From Paraglaciecola mesophila KMM 241 (lineage in GTDB: Bacteria > Pseudomonadota > Gammaproteobacteria > Enterobacterales > Alteromonadaceae), in contig NZ_BAEP01000018.1 of assembly GCF_000315015.1 (NCBI RefSeq), positions 1 through 64,000 of the forward strand: a stretch of 64,000 nt of DNA, read 5' to 3'. Shown in pieces: positions 17,963-26,039 of this stretch. The position numbers and the translations under genes are program-made. Position 1 is the stretch's first letter. Each line of letters begins with the position of its first letter. The notes beneath the pieces were generated by a model. That model was not told where the DNA came from. It ran no database searches and saw only the letters and a list, made by a program, of their open reading frames with translations.

Positions 17963-19573
17963 ATGAAAATAAAAGCTTCACTTCTTATTGCTGCTACGCT
18001 TTTTAGCGTTGCAACTATGTCCAGCGCCGAAACGCTGACTCGTCAAAATGGTGCGCCAGTGGGCGATAACCAAAACTCACAAACAGCTGGACCATGGGGC
18101 CCAGTGTTATTACAAGATAGCCATTTAATTGAAAAATTAGCTGCGTTTGACAGAGAGCGTACACCTGAGCGTGTTGTGCATGCTCGTGGTACTGGCGTTC
18201 ACGGCTACTATGAAAACTACGTTGACCTGTCAGACATGACGGTTGCAGCGCCATTTCAAAGTGAAAACAAAAAAACAGACGTTTTTGTGCGTTTCTCAGC
18301 CGTTATCCATGGTCATCAATCCCCCGAAACCTTGCGTGACCCACGTGGCTTCGCTGTGAAATTTTACACCGAACAAGGTAACTGGGATTTAGTGGGTAAC
18401 AACTTCCCGATTTTCTTTATTCGTGATGCAATCAAATTTCCAGATATGGTGCATAGCCTTAAGCCGTCACCTGTGACGAACAAACAAAGTGCAGCGCGCT
18501 TGTTTGACTTTTTCTCCCATGTGCCTGAATCCACACACATGCTAACGCATTTGTTTTCAGACATGGGTACGCCAAAGAGCTACCTAAATATGGATGGTTC
18601 AAGTGTTCATGCGTTTAAATTTGTGAATGCTAAAGGCCAAGTGAAATATTTCAAACTAACATGGAAAACCAAGCAAGGTCAGAAGAACTTTACCGCCCAA
18701 GAAGCGCAAGAAATGCAAGGTAAAGACTTTCAGCCTATGACGACTGATATTTACACCCGTATCGGTGAAAAGGGCGAAACCGCTTCTTGGGATCTGTACT
18801 TACAAACCATGGAGCCACAGCAGCTTGATGACTTCGACTTCAACCCGTTAGATACCACCAAAATCTGGCCTGAATCGCTTATTCCAGCGAAGAAAATCGG
18901 TAAGTTAACCCTTAATCGCGTGCCAGATAACTTTTTTGAAGAAACAGAGCAAGCTGCGTTTGCACCAAGTAACTTGATCCCTGGTATTGAGCCATCTGAA
19001 GACAGAATGCTACAAGGTCGTTTATTCTCTTATGCTGATACTCAGCGTTACAGAATCGGCGTAAACGCATACCGTATTCCGATTAACGCACCGCGTAATG
19101 CTGCGATTAACAACCACGAGCAACACGGTAAATTGCGTACCACTAACAGCACACGTGATGTGAATTATCAACCAAGTCGCCGGGTAGCACTAGATGACGA
19201 CAACCAGTACAAATATGCCCAAACACCGTTGTCGGGAACAACCCAACAAGCGCCGTTCTACAAGCAGCGTAACTTTGCCCAAGCGGGTGAGAAATTCCGT
19301 TCATTTAGCAAAGTAGAGCAGCAGCACTTGATTGAAAACTTAGGCACCACCCTAGCGGGTGTTCCGGAAGAAGAAATCCGCGTGATCATCAGTGCATACA
19401 TGTACAACGCTGATAAACATTACGGAACAGGGGTTGCCAAGTTAGCCAGTGCGCCTATGAGTAAAGTGAAAGCGACCGCTAAGCAATTGATGGACAACCA
19501 AGCAGCACTTGAAAAGCGTGCTAAGAAAGTCGCTGATGATTTCAGCCGTATTTCATACAAAGCTGAGTTGTAA
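17963..19573 (+). CDS. katB: Periplasmic heme catalase, KatB type
   Basis: From ATG 17963 (GGAG 10 bases upstream) the protein has 536 residues with a signal peptide, MKIKASLLIAATLFSV to about MSSA. Catalase motifs are complete: RVVHARGTGVHGYY (active-site His) near residue 60, DLVGNNFPIFFIRD (Asn) near 133, and the heme-ligand Tyr in RLFSYADTQRYRIG near 352. It decomposes hydrogen peroxide; the export signal places it in the periplasm, as for Pseudomonas KatB. An ankyrin-repeat gene follows, as with katB-ankB in pseudomonads. An in-frame codon 33 bases upstream would add residues before the signal peptide and is less likely. Confidence 0.93.
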   Translation: MKIKASLLIAATLFSVATMSSAETLTRQNGAPVGDNQNSQTAGPWGPVLLQDSHLIEKLAAFDRERTPERVVHARGTGVHGYYENYVDLSDMTVAAPFQSENKKTDVFVRFSAVIHGHQSPETLRDPRGFAVKFYTEQGNWDLVGNNFPIFFIRDAIKFPDMVHSLKPSPVTNKQSAARLFDFFSHVPESTHMLTHLFSDMGTPKSYLNMDGSSVHAFKFVNAKGQVKYFKLTWKTKQGQKNFTAQEAQEMQGKDFQPMTTDIYTRIGEKGETASWDLYLQTMEPQQLDDFDFNPLDTTKIWPESLIPAKKIGKLTLNRVPDNFFEETEQAAFAPSNLIPGIEPSEDRMLQGRLFSYADTQRYRIGVNAYRIPINAPRNAAINNHEQHGKLRTTNSTRDVNYQPSRRVALDDDNQYKYAQTPLSGTTQQAPFYKQRNFAQAGEKFRSFSKVEQQHLIENLGTTLAGVPEEEIRVIISAYMYNADKHYGTGVAKLASAPMSKVKATAKQLMDNQAALEKRAKKVADDFSRISYKAEL

Positions 19574-19670
19574 GCTATTTGTATCTAAACGCTGCTTGCA
19601 TGTAATCCTAAATTTGCGTTTAAGCAAGATGCCACAGCTAGAAGCTGGGTTTAGGTCAAATCAGTAATAA

Positions 19671-19704
19671 TGGCGTGTTAGGGGATAGAACATCTAACAC
19701 GCCA
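19671..19704 (+). terminator. 11-bp hairpin between catalase and ankyrin genes
   Basis: TGGCGTGTTAG (19671-19681) and CTAACACGCCA (19694-19704) are perfectly complementary around a 12-base loop. Only a moderately T-rich tail follows. It is likely an attenuator or mRNA-stabilising structure that lowers expression of the ankyrin gene relative to the catalase. Confidence 0.6.
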
Positions 19705-19753
19705 CTTATCTTTCTAATCATTATCTTCTAACAAGTATAAAGAGGAATAAGGC

Positions 19754-20335
19754 ATGAACCGTATCTTCCAATGGCCACTAAACGTCTTACTAACGTTACT
19801 ACTTTTGACAATGGCGTATTCAAGCCAAGCAGAGCCTGTTGATAGCAAACACTTACAAACCGTTTATTTTGATGCGGCAAGGCAAGGTGATGTACCCACC
19901 CTAAGTGCATATTACGCAGCAGGGCTCAGCCCAAACGTTGCCGACGCAAAAGGGTATACCGCGCTTATTCTATCGGCCTATCATGGCAAAACCGATGCGG
20001 TAGAATACTTGTTAGCCCACGCTGATGTAAATGCTTGCCAAGAAGACAACTCAGGAAACACCGCTTTAATGGGGGCTATCTTCAAGGGAAATTTCGGAGC
20101 GATAAAGGCACTTATTAGCGCTGATTGCGATATTGACCAAGCCAATAGTAATGGTCAAACAGCTGCTATGTTTGCCACACTTTTTAATCGCACGGATACC
20201 ATCGCAGCGTTAACCGAAGCGGGAGCAAATTTAACGGCCAAAGACGGTTCAGGCAATAGCTTAGTGGATATTGCGTTAAGCCAAGGTAATTATGAATTGG
20301 CTGAGAAATTGATGGAGAAAAAGACAGCAAATTAA
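19754..20335 (+). CDS. ankB: Secreted ankyrin-repeat protein, AnkB-like partner of the catalase
   Basis: This 193-residue protein has a signal peptide (to about QAEP, residue 28) and four to five ankyrin repeats. The repeats show the G-x-TAL-x-x-A pattern: AARQGDVPTLSAYYAAGLSPN, then KGYTALILSAYHGKTDAV, SGNTALMGAIFKGNFGA, NGQTAAMFATLFNRTDT and DGSGNSLVDIALSQGN (each about 33 residues). In Pseudomonas aeruginosa AnkB is needed for full KatB activity, and is thought to help the catalase in the periplasm; the same order here supports that role. AGAGGA precedes the ATG. It is probably co-transcribed with katB through the hairpin at 19671-19704. Confidence 0.88.
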   Translation: MNRIFQWPLNVLLTLLLLTMAYSSQAEPVDSKHLQTVYFDAARQGDVPTLSAYYAAGLSPNVADAKGYTALILSAYHGKTDAVEYLLAHADVNACQEDNSGNTALMGAIFKGNFGAIKALISADCDIDQANSNGQTAAMFATLFNRTDTIAALTEAGANLTAKDGSGNSLVDIALSQGNYELAEKLMEKKTAN

Positions 20336-20625
20336 GCCCGGGAAACAGCGCTGCAAGCCTCGTAAATACTCACGCGCTGGGAATATAGGTCTTACCAGTC
20401 TAAATGTTTGCTTAATAGTTAGGCATAAATGTGACTTAGTTACATTTTCTTGTAATGAACGACGGAAATAGTCGCGTTTATCATTTTTTGTTTTACCGGA
20501 TTTTGTTATTATCCCGCGCTTAAATTAACGTTCTGTTAATCAATGAAACAACTTCATGGAATGAAAAGCGGGGTGCGCTGGGCGCGCTCTAATTCGAATC
20601 ACTTTGAACAGAGATACGCGCTGTC

Positions 20626-22089
20626 ATGATCATCTTTTTTATTTGTATCACTATCTTGATCCTTGGTTATAAGTTTTATAGCCCCTTTGTTGAAAAACAA
20701 GCAGGGATTGACCCTACGGTTGCCACACCGCAAACTCGCTTTAGCGAAGGCGTGGATTATGTGCCCATTCATCCGGTACGTGCATTTCTAATTCAATTTT
20801 TAAACATCGCCGGTGTTGGGCCTATCTTTGGGCCGATATTGGGTGCCTTGTACGGCCCAGTCGCCTTGGTGTGGATTGTGATTGGTAATGTGTTGGGCGG
20901 CGCTGTGCATGATTACTTCTCAGGTGTGATGAGCATCAAAGAAGATGGTAAGAGTCTACCTGAGATTGCTGGGCACTATTACAACGTGGTCTTCAAGGGA
21001 TTCATGTTGATTTTTACCGCCATGCTATTATTTTTTGTGGGCGTGGTATTCATCATGAGCCCAGCGGGTTTATTAAGTAATCTAGACTCGTTTCAAGGCA
21101 CGATATTGGCTGACAATACCTTTTGGGTATTAGTGATTTTAGGCTACTACTTCTTAGCGACTTTGCTGCCTATCGATAAAATCATCACTAAGTTTTACCC
21201 GATTTTTGGTCTATTGATGATTGTAATGACCAGCATGATTGCCGTAGCTCTACTTATTGATGCACCGCACTTGCCAGTTACTGGTGATTTTTGGGCATAC
21301 TTCGAAGCGGATCATGCCCACGACTTTTTAGCGCCTAACCCCGATGGCTTGCCTACTTGGCCCTTGTTATTCGTTACAATCACCTGTGGTGCGATCAGCG
21401 GTTTTCACTCTACTCAAGCACCCATTATTGCCCGCTGTTTAACCAACGAAAAGTACGTGCGCCCAGTTTACTACGGCGCCATGGTGTGTGAAGGCATAGT
21501 GGCTTGTGTATGGGCATTAGCGGGTATAGCGGCCTTCCCTGAAGGATACGCAGGACTCAAAGCCATGCTTGACACGGGCGGGCCAGGTTTGGTCGTTAAT
21601 CATGTGGCGAATAGTTACTTAGGTGTATTTGGCGGCATCATGGCGATTGTTGCTGTGGCGGTATTCCCAATTACTTCTGGTGATACAGCATTTCGCTCGC
21701 TACGTTTAACCGTGGTTGATGCGTTTAACATTCCCCAAAGCATTCGAAACCGCCTGTTGCTTGCGGTGCCTATTTTGACTATTGCTTACTTTATGACAAA
21801 GTTAGACTTCACGCTGATTTGGCGCTATTTCGCGTTCTCCAACATGTTGCTTTCAACCAGCGTGTTATGGCTGGCTACCAAGTACTTATTTGACCGAGGC
21901 ACCTTCCATTGGATTGCCAGTATTCCAGCGGTGATCACCACTGGTGTTACCGTTTCTTATATTATGACTGCGGCCATCGGTTTTAACTTATCACCTGATT
22001 TAGGCAAGCCAATTGGGGCAGTCGTGGTGGTGATTGGCTTGATTTTGTTGGTGATAGCACACAATAAACATAAACAAGTTGTGGCTTAG
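20626..22089 (+). CDS. CstA-family transporter (short form)
   Basis: This 487-residue protein is a polytopic membrane protein of the carbon-starvation CstA family. It has the N-terminal signature TRFSEGVDYVPIHPVRAFLIQF, given here by positions 37-58, then the conserved GVGPIFGPILGALYGP region and AISGFHSTQAPIIARC near residue 264. The length fits the short CstA clade (about 480 residues) rather than E. coli CstA or BtsT (about 700). Known members import pyruvate or peptides under starvation. The substrate here is not decided. The ribosome-binding site before ATG 20626 is weak. A strong terminator follows at 22137-22166. Confidence 0.88.
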   Translation: MIIFFICITILILGYKFYSPFVEKQAGIDPTVATPQTRFSEGVDYVPIHPVRAFLIQFLNIAGVGPIFGPILGALYGPVALVWIVIGNVLGGAVHDYFSGVMSIKEDGKSLPEIAGHYYNVVFKGFMLIFTAMLLFFVGVVFIMSPAGLLSNLDSFQGTILADNTFWVLVILGYYFLATLLPIDKIITKFYPIFGLLMIVMTSMIAVALLIDAPHLPVTGDFWAYFEADHAHDFLAPNPDGLPTWPLLFVTITCGAISGFHSTQAPIIARCLTNEKYVRPVYYGAMVCEGIVACVWALAGIAAFPEGYAGLKAMLDTGGPGLVVNHVANSYLGVFGGIMAIVAVAVFPITSGDTAFRSLRLTVVDAFNIPQSIRNRLLLAVPILTIAYFMTKLDFTLIWRYFAFSNMLLSTSVLWLATKYLFDRGTFHWIASIPAVITTGVTVSYIMTAAIGFNLSPDLGKPIGAVVVVIGLILLVIAHNKHKQVVA

Positions 22090-22136
22090 CGCCTAAGCGA
22101 TTGTTGAAAATGCGCTAACGCGTAGTGATTTATCAG

Positions 22137-22166
22137 AAAGCTAACCCGAAATGGTTAGCTTTTTTT
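22137..22166 (+). terminator. Rho-independent terminator of the CstA-family gene
   Basis: AAAGCTAACC and GGTTAGCTTT form a 10-bp perfect stem with a 7-base loop, followed by a run of T. It starts 48 bases after the stop codon. Confidence 0.9.
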
Positions 22167-22214
22167 GTGCCTGCGTTTTTGATAGGTGGGCGTTCTTATG
22201 TTCGGTGTATTTTC

Positions 22215-22246
22215 GCTGAGTGATCATTTATTAACGTGCAATGGTA
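22215..22246. repeat. Orphan right-end copy of the MITE-like terminal repeat
   Basis: This sequence (CTGAGTGATCATTTATTAAC then GTGCAATGGTAT, starting within 22216) closely matches the right terminal repeat of the element at 22249-22514 and abuts its left end. The junction reads GGTATAATACC. It is best explained as the remnant of an older copy into whose end the present element inserted. Confidence 0.7.
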
Positions 22247-22248
22247 TA

Positions 22249-22514
22249 ATACCAATCCGCATTAATAAGTGACCGTCTCAGAATGCGTCCAGCGGTTTTT
22301 GATTAAGGCGTCGCTATGTAGTAATGGTTGTTCCCTTTCAAATAGTGAGAACGCAGAGCAAAAGCCGCTGGGGCATTCCTTGCAGGCGAGTTTTAAAAGG
22401 GCTTACACTGCGTTGCATGACTTCGAAAGAGAACAACTATTCATTCAGTCATGCGCCTTGTTTAAGCCCTTTTAAACTCTCGCTGAGTCATCACTTATTA
22501 ACGTGGAATGGTAT
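22249..22514. mobile_element. 266-bp MITE-like element with terminal and internal inverted repeats
   Basis: The left end (22249-22281) and the reverse complement of the right end (22483-22514) agree over about 32 bases: ATACCAATCCGCATTAATAA against ATACCATTCCACGTTAATAA, then GTGA and CTCAG. Inside are three more inverted pairs. The first is CCAGCGGTTTTTG at 22289-22301 with its complement at 22358-22371. The second is ATGGTTGTTCCCTTTCAAA at 22324-22342 with 22421-22440. The third is GCGAGTTTTAAAAGGGCTT at 22387-22405 with 22464-22483. No credible protein is encoded. Flanking right-end remnants lie on both sides. It is a non-autonomous, highly foldable element; the mobilising transposase is unknown. 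Confidence 0.75.
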
Positions 22515-22528
22515 AAAATACTCAACAA

Positions 22529-22554
22529 AAAAGGGATGCCGTGGCATCCCTTTT
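22529..22554 (-). terminator. Terminator of the BtuB-like receptor gene
   Basis: AAAAGGGATGCC and GGCATCCCTTTT form a 12-bp stem with a two-base loop, AAAAAA on one side giving a T-run on the minus strand. It lies 41 bases past the receptor stop codon and, being symmetric, may work in both directions. Confidence 0.85.
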
Positions 22555-22564
22555 ATATTCTCGT

Positions 22565-22594
22565 TGCGAGCTCACATATTAACGTGCAATGGCA
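22565..22594. repeat. Second orphan right-end copy of the MITE-like repeat
   Basis: GCGAGCTCACATATTAACGT followed by GCAATGGCAT matches the right terminal repeat of the neighbouring element. It ends exactly where the receptor gene's stop codon begins, so part of the coding 3' end borders repeat DNA. Confidence 0.65.
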
Positions 22595-24472
22595 TTAAAA
22601 CTGATACTGCGCGCCAATGTAACCTGCTGCGCCGGATGTGTTATAGGTAGCAATGTCTTGATAATTGGCATCAAATGCGTTTTCTAAACGTGCACTTAGA
22701 CTAAGGTTTTTATTAACCGAGTAACGAGCGCTCACATCAATCACTTCATAGCCTTTTAGTTCAACGCCATCCACCGAATCATGAGATGAGCGCAGGCTAG
22801 CGGCTAACTTCCATGTGTTGTTATCATAAAATACGCTTATGCTGCCTGAGTTACGCGGGCGGCGACGACGCTGATCACCAGCAGTATCTTCGGTGTCGTT
22901 GTAGGTGTAGTTGGCGCTAACACCAATCGTATCGGTTATTGCAATATCAGCGATGAGTTCAATGCCCTCAGAGGTGCTTTCGCCTAAATCTTGTAAGTAA
23001 CCCGAAAAAGTGGCGAGATCAAAGTAAATGCTGTCTTCTATCTTTTGATCAAAATAGGTGACTTCAAACTTCGAACCCGAGGTCAAAGCGTAGGTTAGAC
23101 CGATCTCATAGCCTTTGGTGGTCTCTTCTTTTAAATCCACTTCAGAGGCGGGTGCAATGGAGAAAGGACCTGTGTTGTAAGCGATTTCACTTAAACTCGG
23201 TGCTCTAAAACCAGTGCCGTAAGCACCGCGAAGTTTTAATTCGTTATTACCAACAGCCCATATATAGGCACTGCTCAAACGATAACTGGTATGCTCGCCA
23301 AAATCTTCATTGTCGTCATGACGAACTCCAGCAGTAACAAAGAGGTTACTTATGACTTCACTCTGGTATTCAAGATAGTAACCGCGCTGAGTGCGGCTAT
23401 CATCATCACTAGTGATTTTTTCTTGTTTCCAGTCGATGCCGTAGACTAAGTTGGCATTTTGATTTAACTCAGTACTGCCAAGATATTCAGCACGTTCAAC
23501 GGTACCCTTAGTATCAAAGCTAGATAAGCCCTCGGCGATAAATTCGCGCTCGATGAAGCTTTTAGCGAGTGAAAATTGATGCTCTGAAGTGTTTGTGGAG
23601 TAATTAGCGCTGACACGTAAATCTGTTTGGTCAAACTCATTTTCACAATCATTTGTAGAGCCGGATGCACCAAAACACGAATCATATTGACCTTCTGCAT
23701 TGGTGTTTCGTGCAACAAAATTCAGCTTAACCTGTTCATTCACTTGATAACCTAAGCGAGTGTGTAATGTAGTGTTGTCGTATCCGTCGTCATCTTGGTT
23801 TTCAAGCGTTGTTACGCGAGAGTTAAAGCCATCTGTTGAGAAGTCGGAAGCAGCTACATAGTAGTCAAATTTATCACTCGAGCCCCCTACATCAGCCGCT
23901 AAGTTGGTCGCGTTGTAACGGCCATATTCTGCTGATACTTGACCTGAAGGTTCGCCCACGCCATTAGCGGTTTCGATATTGATCACGCCGCCAGCATCAG
24001 CACCATAAACTAAACCTTGGCTACCACGGAGTATTTCAACGCGGTTGATGTTGCTACTTTGTATTTGACCAAAGTTAGGGCCGACTTGTGTGCCTGTTGG
24101 GTCTGACACTTCGACGCCATCGATACGAACTTGGGTGCGATAGCCTTCTTCGCCACGAATTCGCAGGCTGGTTGTTGAACCGGCGCTACCATTGCTTGTA
24201 ACAGTGATCGAGGGTTGAGTACGTAGTACATCCGCTAAATTAGCGTAACCACGAGTTTCAATATCATCGCGAGTCAAAACTGATACAGAAGTCGCGATTT
24301 CGCGAATAGGCATGGCCACACGGCTTGAAACGACCACCATGCGTTCGAGGTTACTGTCAGTTTTGCTAGCAACTTCTGTTGAATTTTCTGACTGTGCATC
24401 AGAGATTTGGGCGATAGATGGGCTTGCCGATAATGCTAAAGAGATGGCGATAGCCAGTGGGCGGTGTTGCAT
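22595..24472 (-). CDS. btuB: BtuB-like TonB-dependent vitamin B12 receptor
   Basis: This 625-residue outer-membrane receptor has a signal peptide (to about SIAQ, residue 21) and a TonB-box region MVVVSSRVAMP near residue 45. The plug has TSVSVLTRDDIETRG, RIRGEEGYRTQVRIDGVEVSDP and RVEILRGSQGLVYGADAGGVIN. A barrel follows, ending in an aromatic C-terminal residue (AQYQF). The length matches BtuB. A cobalamin riboswitch at about 24664-24835 controls it, which is the main reason for calling it a cobalamin (or cobinamide) receptor. GAGGA lies 6 bases before the ATG. The BtuF, BtuC and BtuD partners are about 13-21 kb away in the cobalamin operon. Confidence 0.88.
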   Translation of the reverse strand: MQHRPLAIAISLALSASPSIAQISDAQSENSTEVASKTDSNLERMVVVSSRVAMPIREIATSVSVLTRDDIETRGYANLADVLRTQPSITVTSNGSAGSTTSLRIRGEEGYRTQVRIDGVEVSDPTGTQVGPNFGQIQSSNINRVEILRGSQGLVYGADAGGVINIETANGVGEPSGQVSAEYGRYNATNLAADVGGSSDKFDYYVAASDFSTDGFNSRVTTLENQDDDGYDNTTLHTRLGYQVNEQVKLNFVARNTNAEGQYDSCFGASGSTNDCENEFDQTDLRVSANYSTNTSEHQFSLAKSFIEREFIAEGLSSFDTKGTVERAEYLGSTELNQNANLVYGIDWKQEKITSDDDSRTQRGYYLEYQSEVISNLFVTAGVRHDDNEDFGEHTSYRLSSAYIWAVGNNELKLRGAYGTGFRAPSLSEIAYNTGPFSIAPASEVDLKEETTKGYEIGLTYALTSGSKFEVTYFDQKIEDSIYFDLATFSGYLQDLGESTSEGIELIADIAITDTIGVSANYTYNDTEDTAGDQRRRRPRNSGSISVFYDNNTWKLAASLRSSHDSVDGVELKGYEVIDVSARYSVNKNLSLSARLENAFDANYQDIATYNTSGAAGYIGAQYQF

Positions 24473-24630
24473 GTGTGTTCCTCAATCTGAAAAAAGTTAA
24501 CGATCGAAGGAGGGGTAAAATGCGTGAATTATAATAATCTTGTAGCTATATGCAGCGAAACGACATTTAAAATGGATGGAGTAGCGTCAAAATCAAAGCA
24601 AGCAACAAGTTAATTTGATAGGTGCATTCT

Positions 24631-24651
24631 AATGAAGCCCTCCGCTTCATT
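24631..24651 (-). promoter_or_regulatory. Hairpin in the expression platform of the btuB leader
   Basis: AATGAAGC (24631-24638) pairs perfectly with GCTTCATT (24644-24651). On the minus strand the five-base loop reads GGAGG, a Shine-Dalgarno-like sequence. It lies just after the aptamer's B12 box and about 160 bases before the btuB start. It may take part in switching, though it is not next to the start codon. Confidence 0.4.
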
Positions 24652-24663
24652 CGTAAATAACTA

Positions 24664-24835
24664 GTTCATAGGCCGGTGTCGGGCTGGCATCTCAAAGGAT
24701 GCGTACCGTTGCGGGGGCAGCGATGGATTAACCTAGACAGCCATGTTTGTCTGGCGACACCATACTTCCCGTTTACCCTGTTCAGTTGAAATGGCTCACA
24801 ACCAACAGGCACCTAGAATAGCGGGCGAGACCATA
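24664..24835 (-). ncRNA. Cobalamin riboswitch upstream of btuB
   Basis: On the minus strand the core elements come in order: AGGTGCCTG, GGGAAGTATGGTG, AATCC, GCTGCCCCCGCAACGGTA and the B12 box CAGCCCGACACCGGCC. These correspond to the conserved AdoCbl/cobalamin aptamer blocks (P2, the GGGAA-GGTG junction, the GCCCCCGCAAC-GTA core and the B12 box). Binding of cobalamin to this class represses the downstream gene. The spacer of about 190 bases to the start leaves room for an expression platform. Ends are approximate. Confidence 0.93.
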
Positions 24836-24943
24836 CAAACACTGGGCTTCAAAGTCAATGAATAAGGCCGCAAACCGAGCCGTTTATACTGTGTAGCATC
24901 ATGTCACGTATAGCATTGCTCCATGCTAACTAACTAAAACCGA

Positions 24944-25668
24944 TATCATGACACCCATGATAACGATATCTTGACACCCATGATAAGGCTTAGTGAACAC
25001 ACTATCGTAAGAGCATTCATCTTAATATTTGGTGAAAGTAGCTCAGACTCGAAGTAGGCGAGTGTTTTTGCATAGGTTTAATGGATAAGGTCTGCTTGCT
25101 AAAAACCGATATCGTGACACCTATGATAAGAATTGTAGAGCGTACTATTGCCGAAGTATTCATCTCAAAACCGATATCTTGACACTCAAGATAAAACTCG
25201 GTGAGCGAAATGCCTTCAGAGCATTCATTTTAATATTTGGTGAAAGTAGCTCAGACTCGAAGTAGGCGATTGTTTTTGCAGAGGTTTAATGGATAAGCTC
25301 TGCTTGCTAAAAACCGATATCATGACACCTTCGGTAAGGCTCGGTGAACACACTATTGTCAGAGCATTCATCTTAATATTTGGTGAAAGTAGCTCAGACT
25401 CGAAGTAGGCGAGTGTTTTTGCATAGGTTTAATGGATAAGGTCTGCTTGCTAAAAAACGACATCATGACACCTACGGTAAGGCTCGGTGAGAATACTATT
25501 TTCAAAGCTGATATCAAGACACCCAATGTAAATCGTTTAAGAAAGCAATCGCCAATTTTAAACCTATCTATTGATGTCGCCGCGCCACTGTCGATATCTC
25601 GTTGCCGTATCACATCATCACTTCGTGAAACCCTGCACGACTAAAATAATATCGCGACACCCATGATA
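24944..25668. repeat. Dispersed palindrome TATCATG-ACACC-CATGATA, five well-formed copies plus decayed ones
   Basis: Copies at 24944-24962 (perfect stem), 24967-24985, 25110-25128, 25175-25193 and 25650-25668 share a 7-bp stem with an ACACC/ACACT loop. Decayed copies lie near 25318, 25463 and 25512. In copy 25175 both arms have changed together (TATCTTG with CAAGATA), keeping the stem paired; in 25110 the changes give G-U pairs. Such covariation points to selection for, or copying of, a folded form. Two further copies on the other strand lie at 27091-27109 and 27137-27155, beyond the transposase. Confidence 0.85.
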
Positions 25669-25780
25669 AGACCTAGAGCCGTTATCCTCAAACCGATGAT
25701 AGGATTTGGTGAAAGTAGCTCGAGGCCAAAAATAGGCGAGCCTTTTGTATTGGCTTAATGGTTAGCGTCCGCTTGATAAG
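24985..25780. repeat. Long direct repeats of about 140 bp with GTAG-headed hairpins
   Basis: Three near-identical units (about 24985-25121, 25191-25330, 25334-25474) contain GAGCATTCATCTTAATATTT, GGTGAAAGTAGCTCAGACTC and GAAGTAGGCGAG, and end in the palindrome listed separately. A diverged fourth copy is at about 25696-25780. In each, GTAG is followed by an imperfect hairpin (GCTC...GAGC in the fourth copy, 25718-25741), the layout of REP sequences handled by RAYT transposases. No gene fits in 24860-26039. Confidence 0.8.
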
Positions 25781-26039
25781 TTTGCTGTAAGTGCCTAGCA
25801 ATAAGGGGGCGTTATGATGACACTCTTGCTTAAAATGGTTTCAATAAATCCAACGTTTATCTAATAAGCGCGTTACCTTTGCTCGCTTTATGCTAAAAGA
25901 AATCAGAGGTAATACTTCATTTTTATTTATCTGATTTTTGCGTCTTATGAGGAGAAGCGAAAGGTAGGGTGAATATGCGGCGTAAGGCTCTTGCGAAAAT
26001 TTACACCTGAGATGATTTTACCGATTTTAATGATGAAAT

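Noticed and set aside
22269-22650. ORFs of 68 and 108 codons in the MITE-like element
   Set aside because: They lie wholly on inverted-repeat DNA, lack ribosome-binding sites, and the longer one runs into the antisense strand of the receptor gene.
25368-25644. ORFs of 70-81 codons in the repeat field
   Set aside because: They follow the direct-repeat sequence, have no ribosome-binding site and show no protein-like composition.
24944-25668. CRISPR-like array of short repeats
   Set aside because: Spacing between copies is irregular, repeats are imperfect, sequence between copies is itself repeated, and no cas genes are nearby.
26000-26020. TPP riboswitch fragment (ACACCTGAGATGA)
   Set aside because: Only a short resemblance to one motif; no other part of the aptamer is present.
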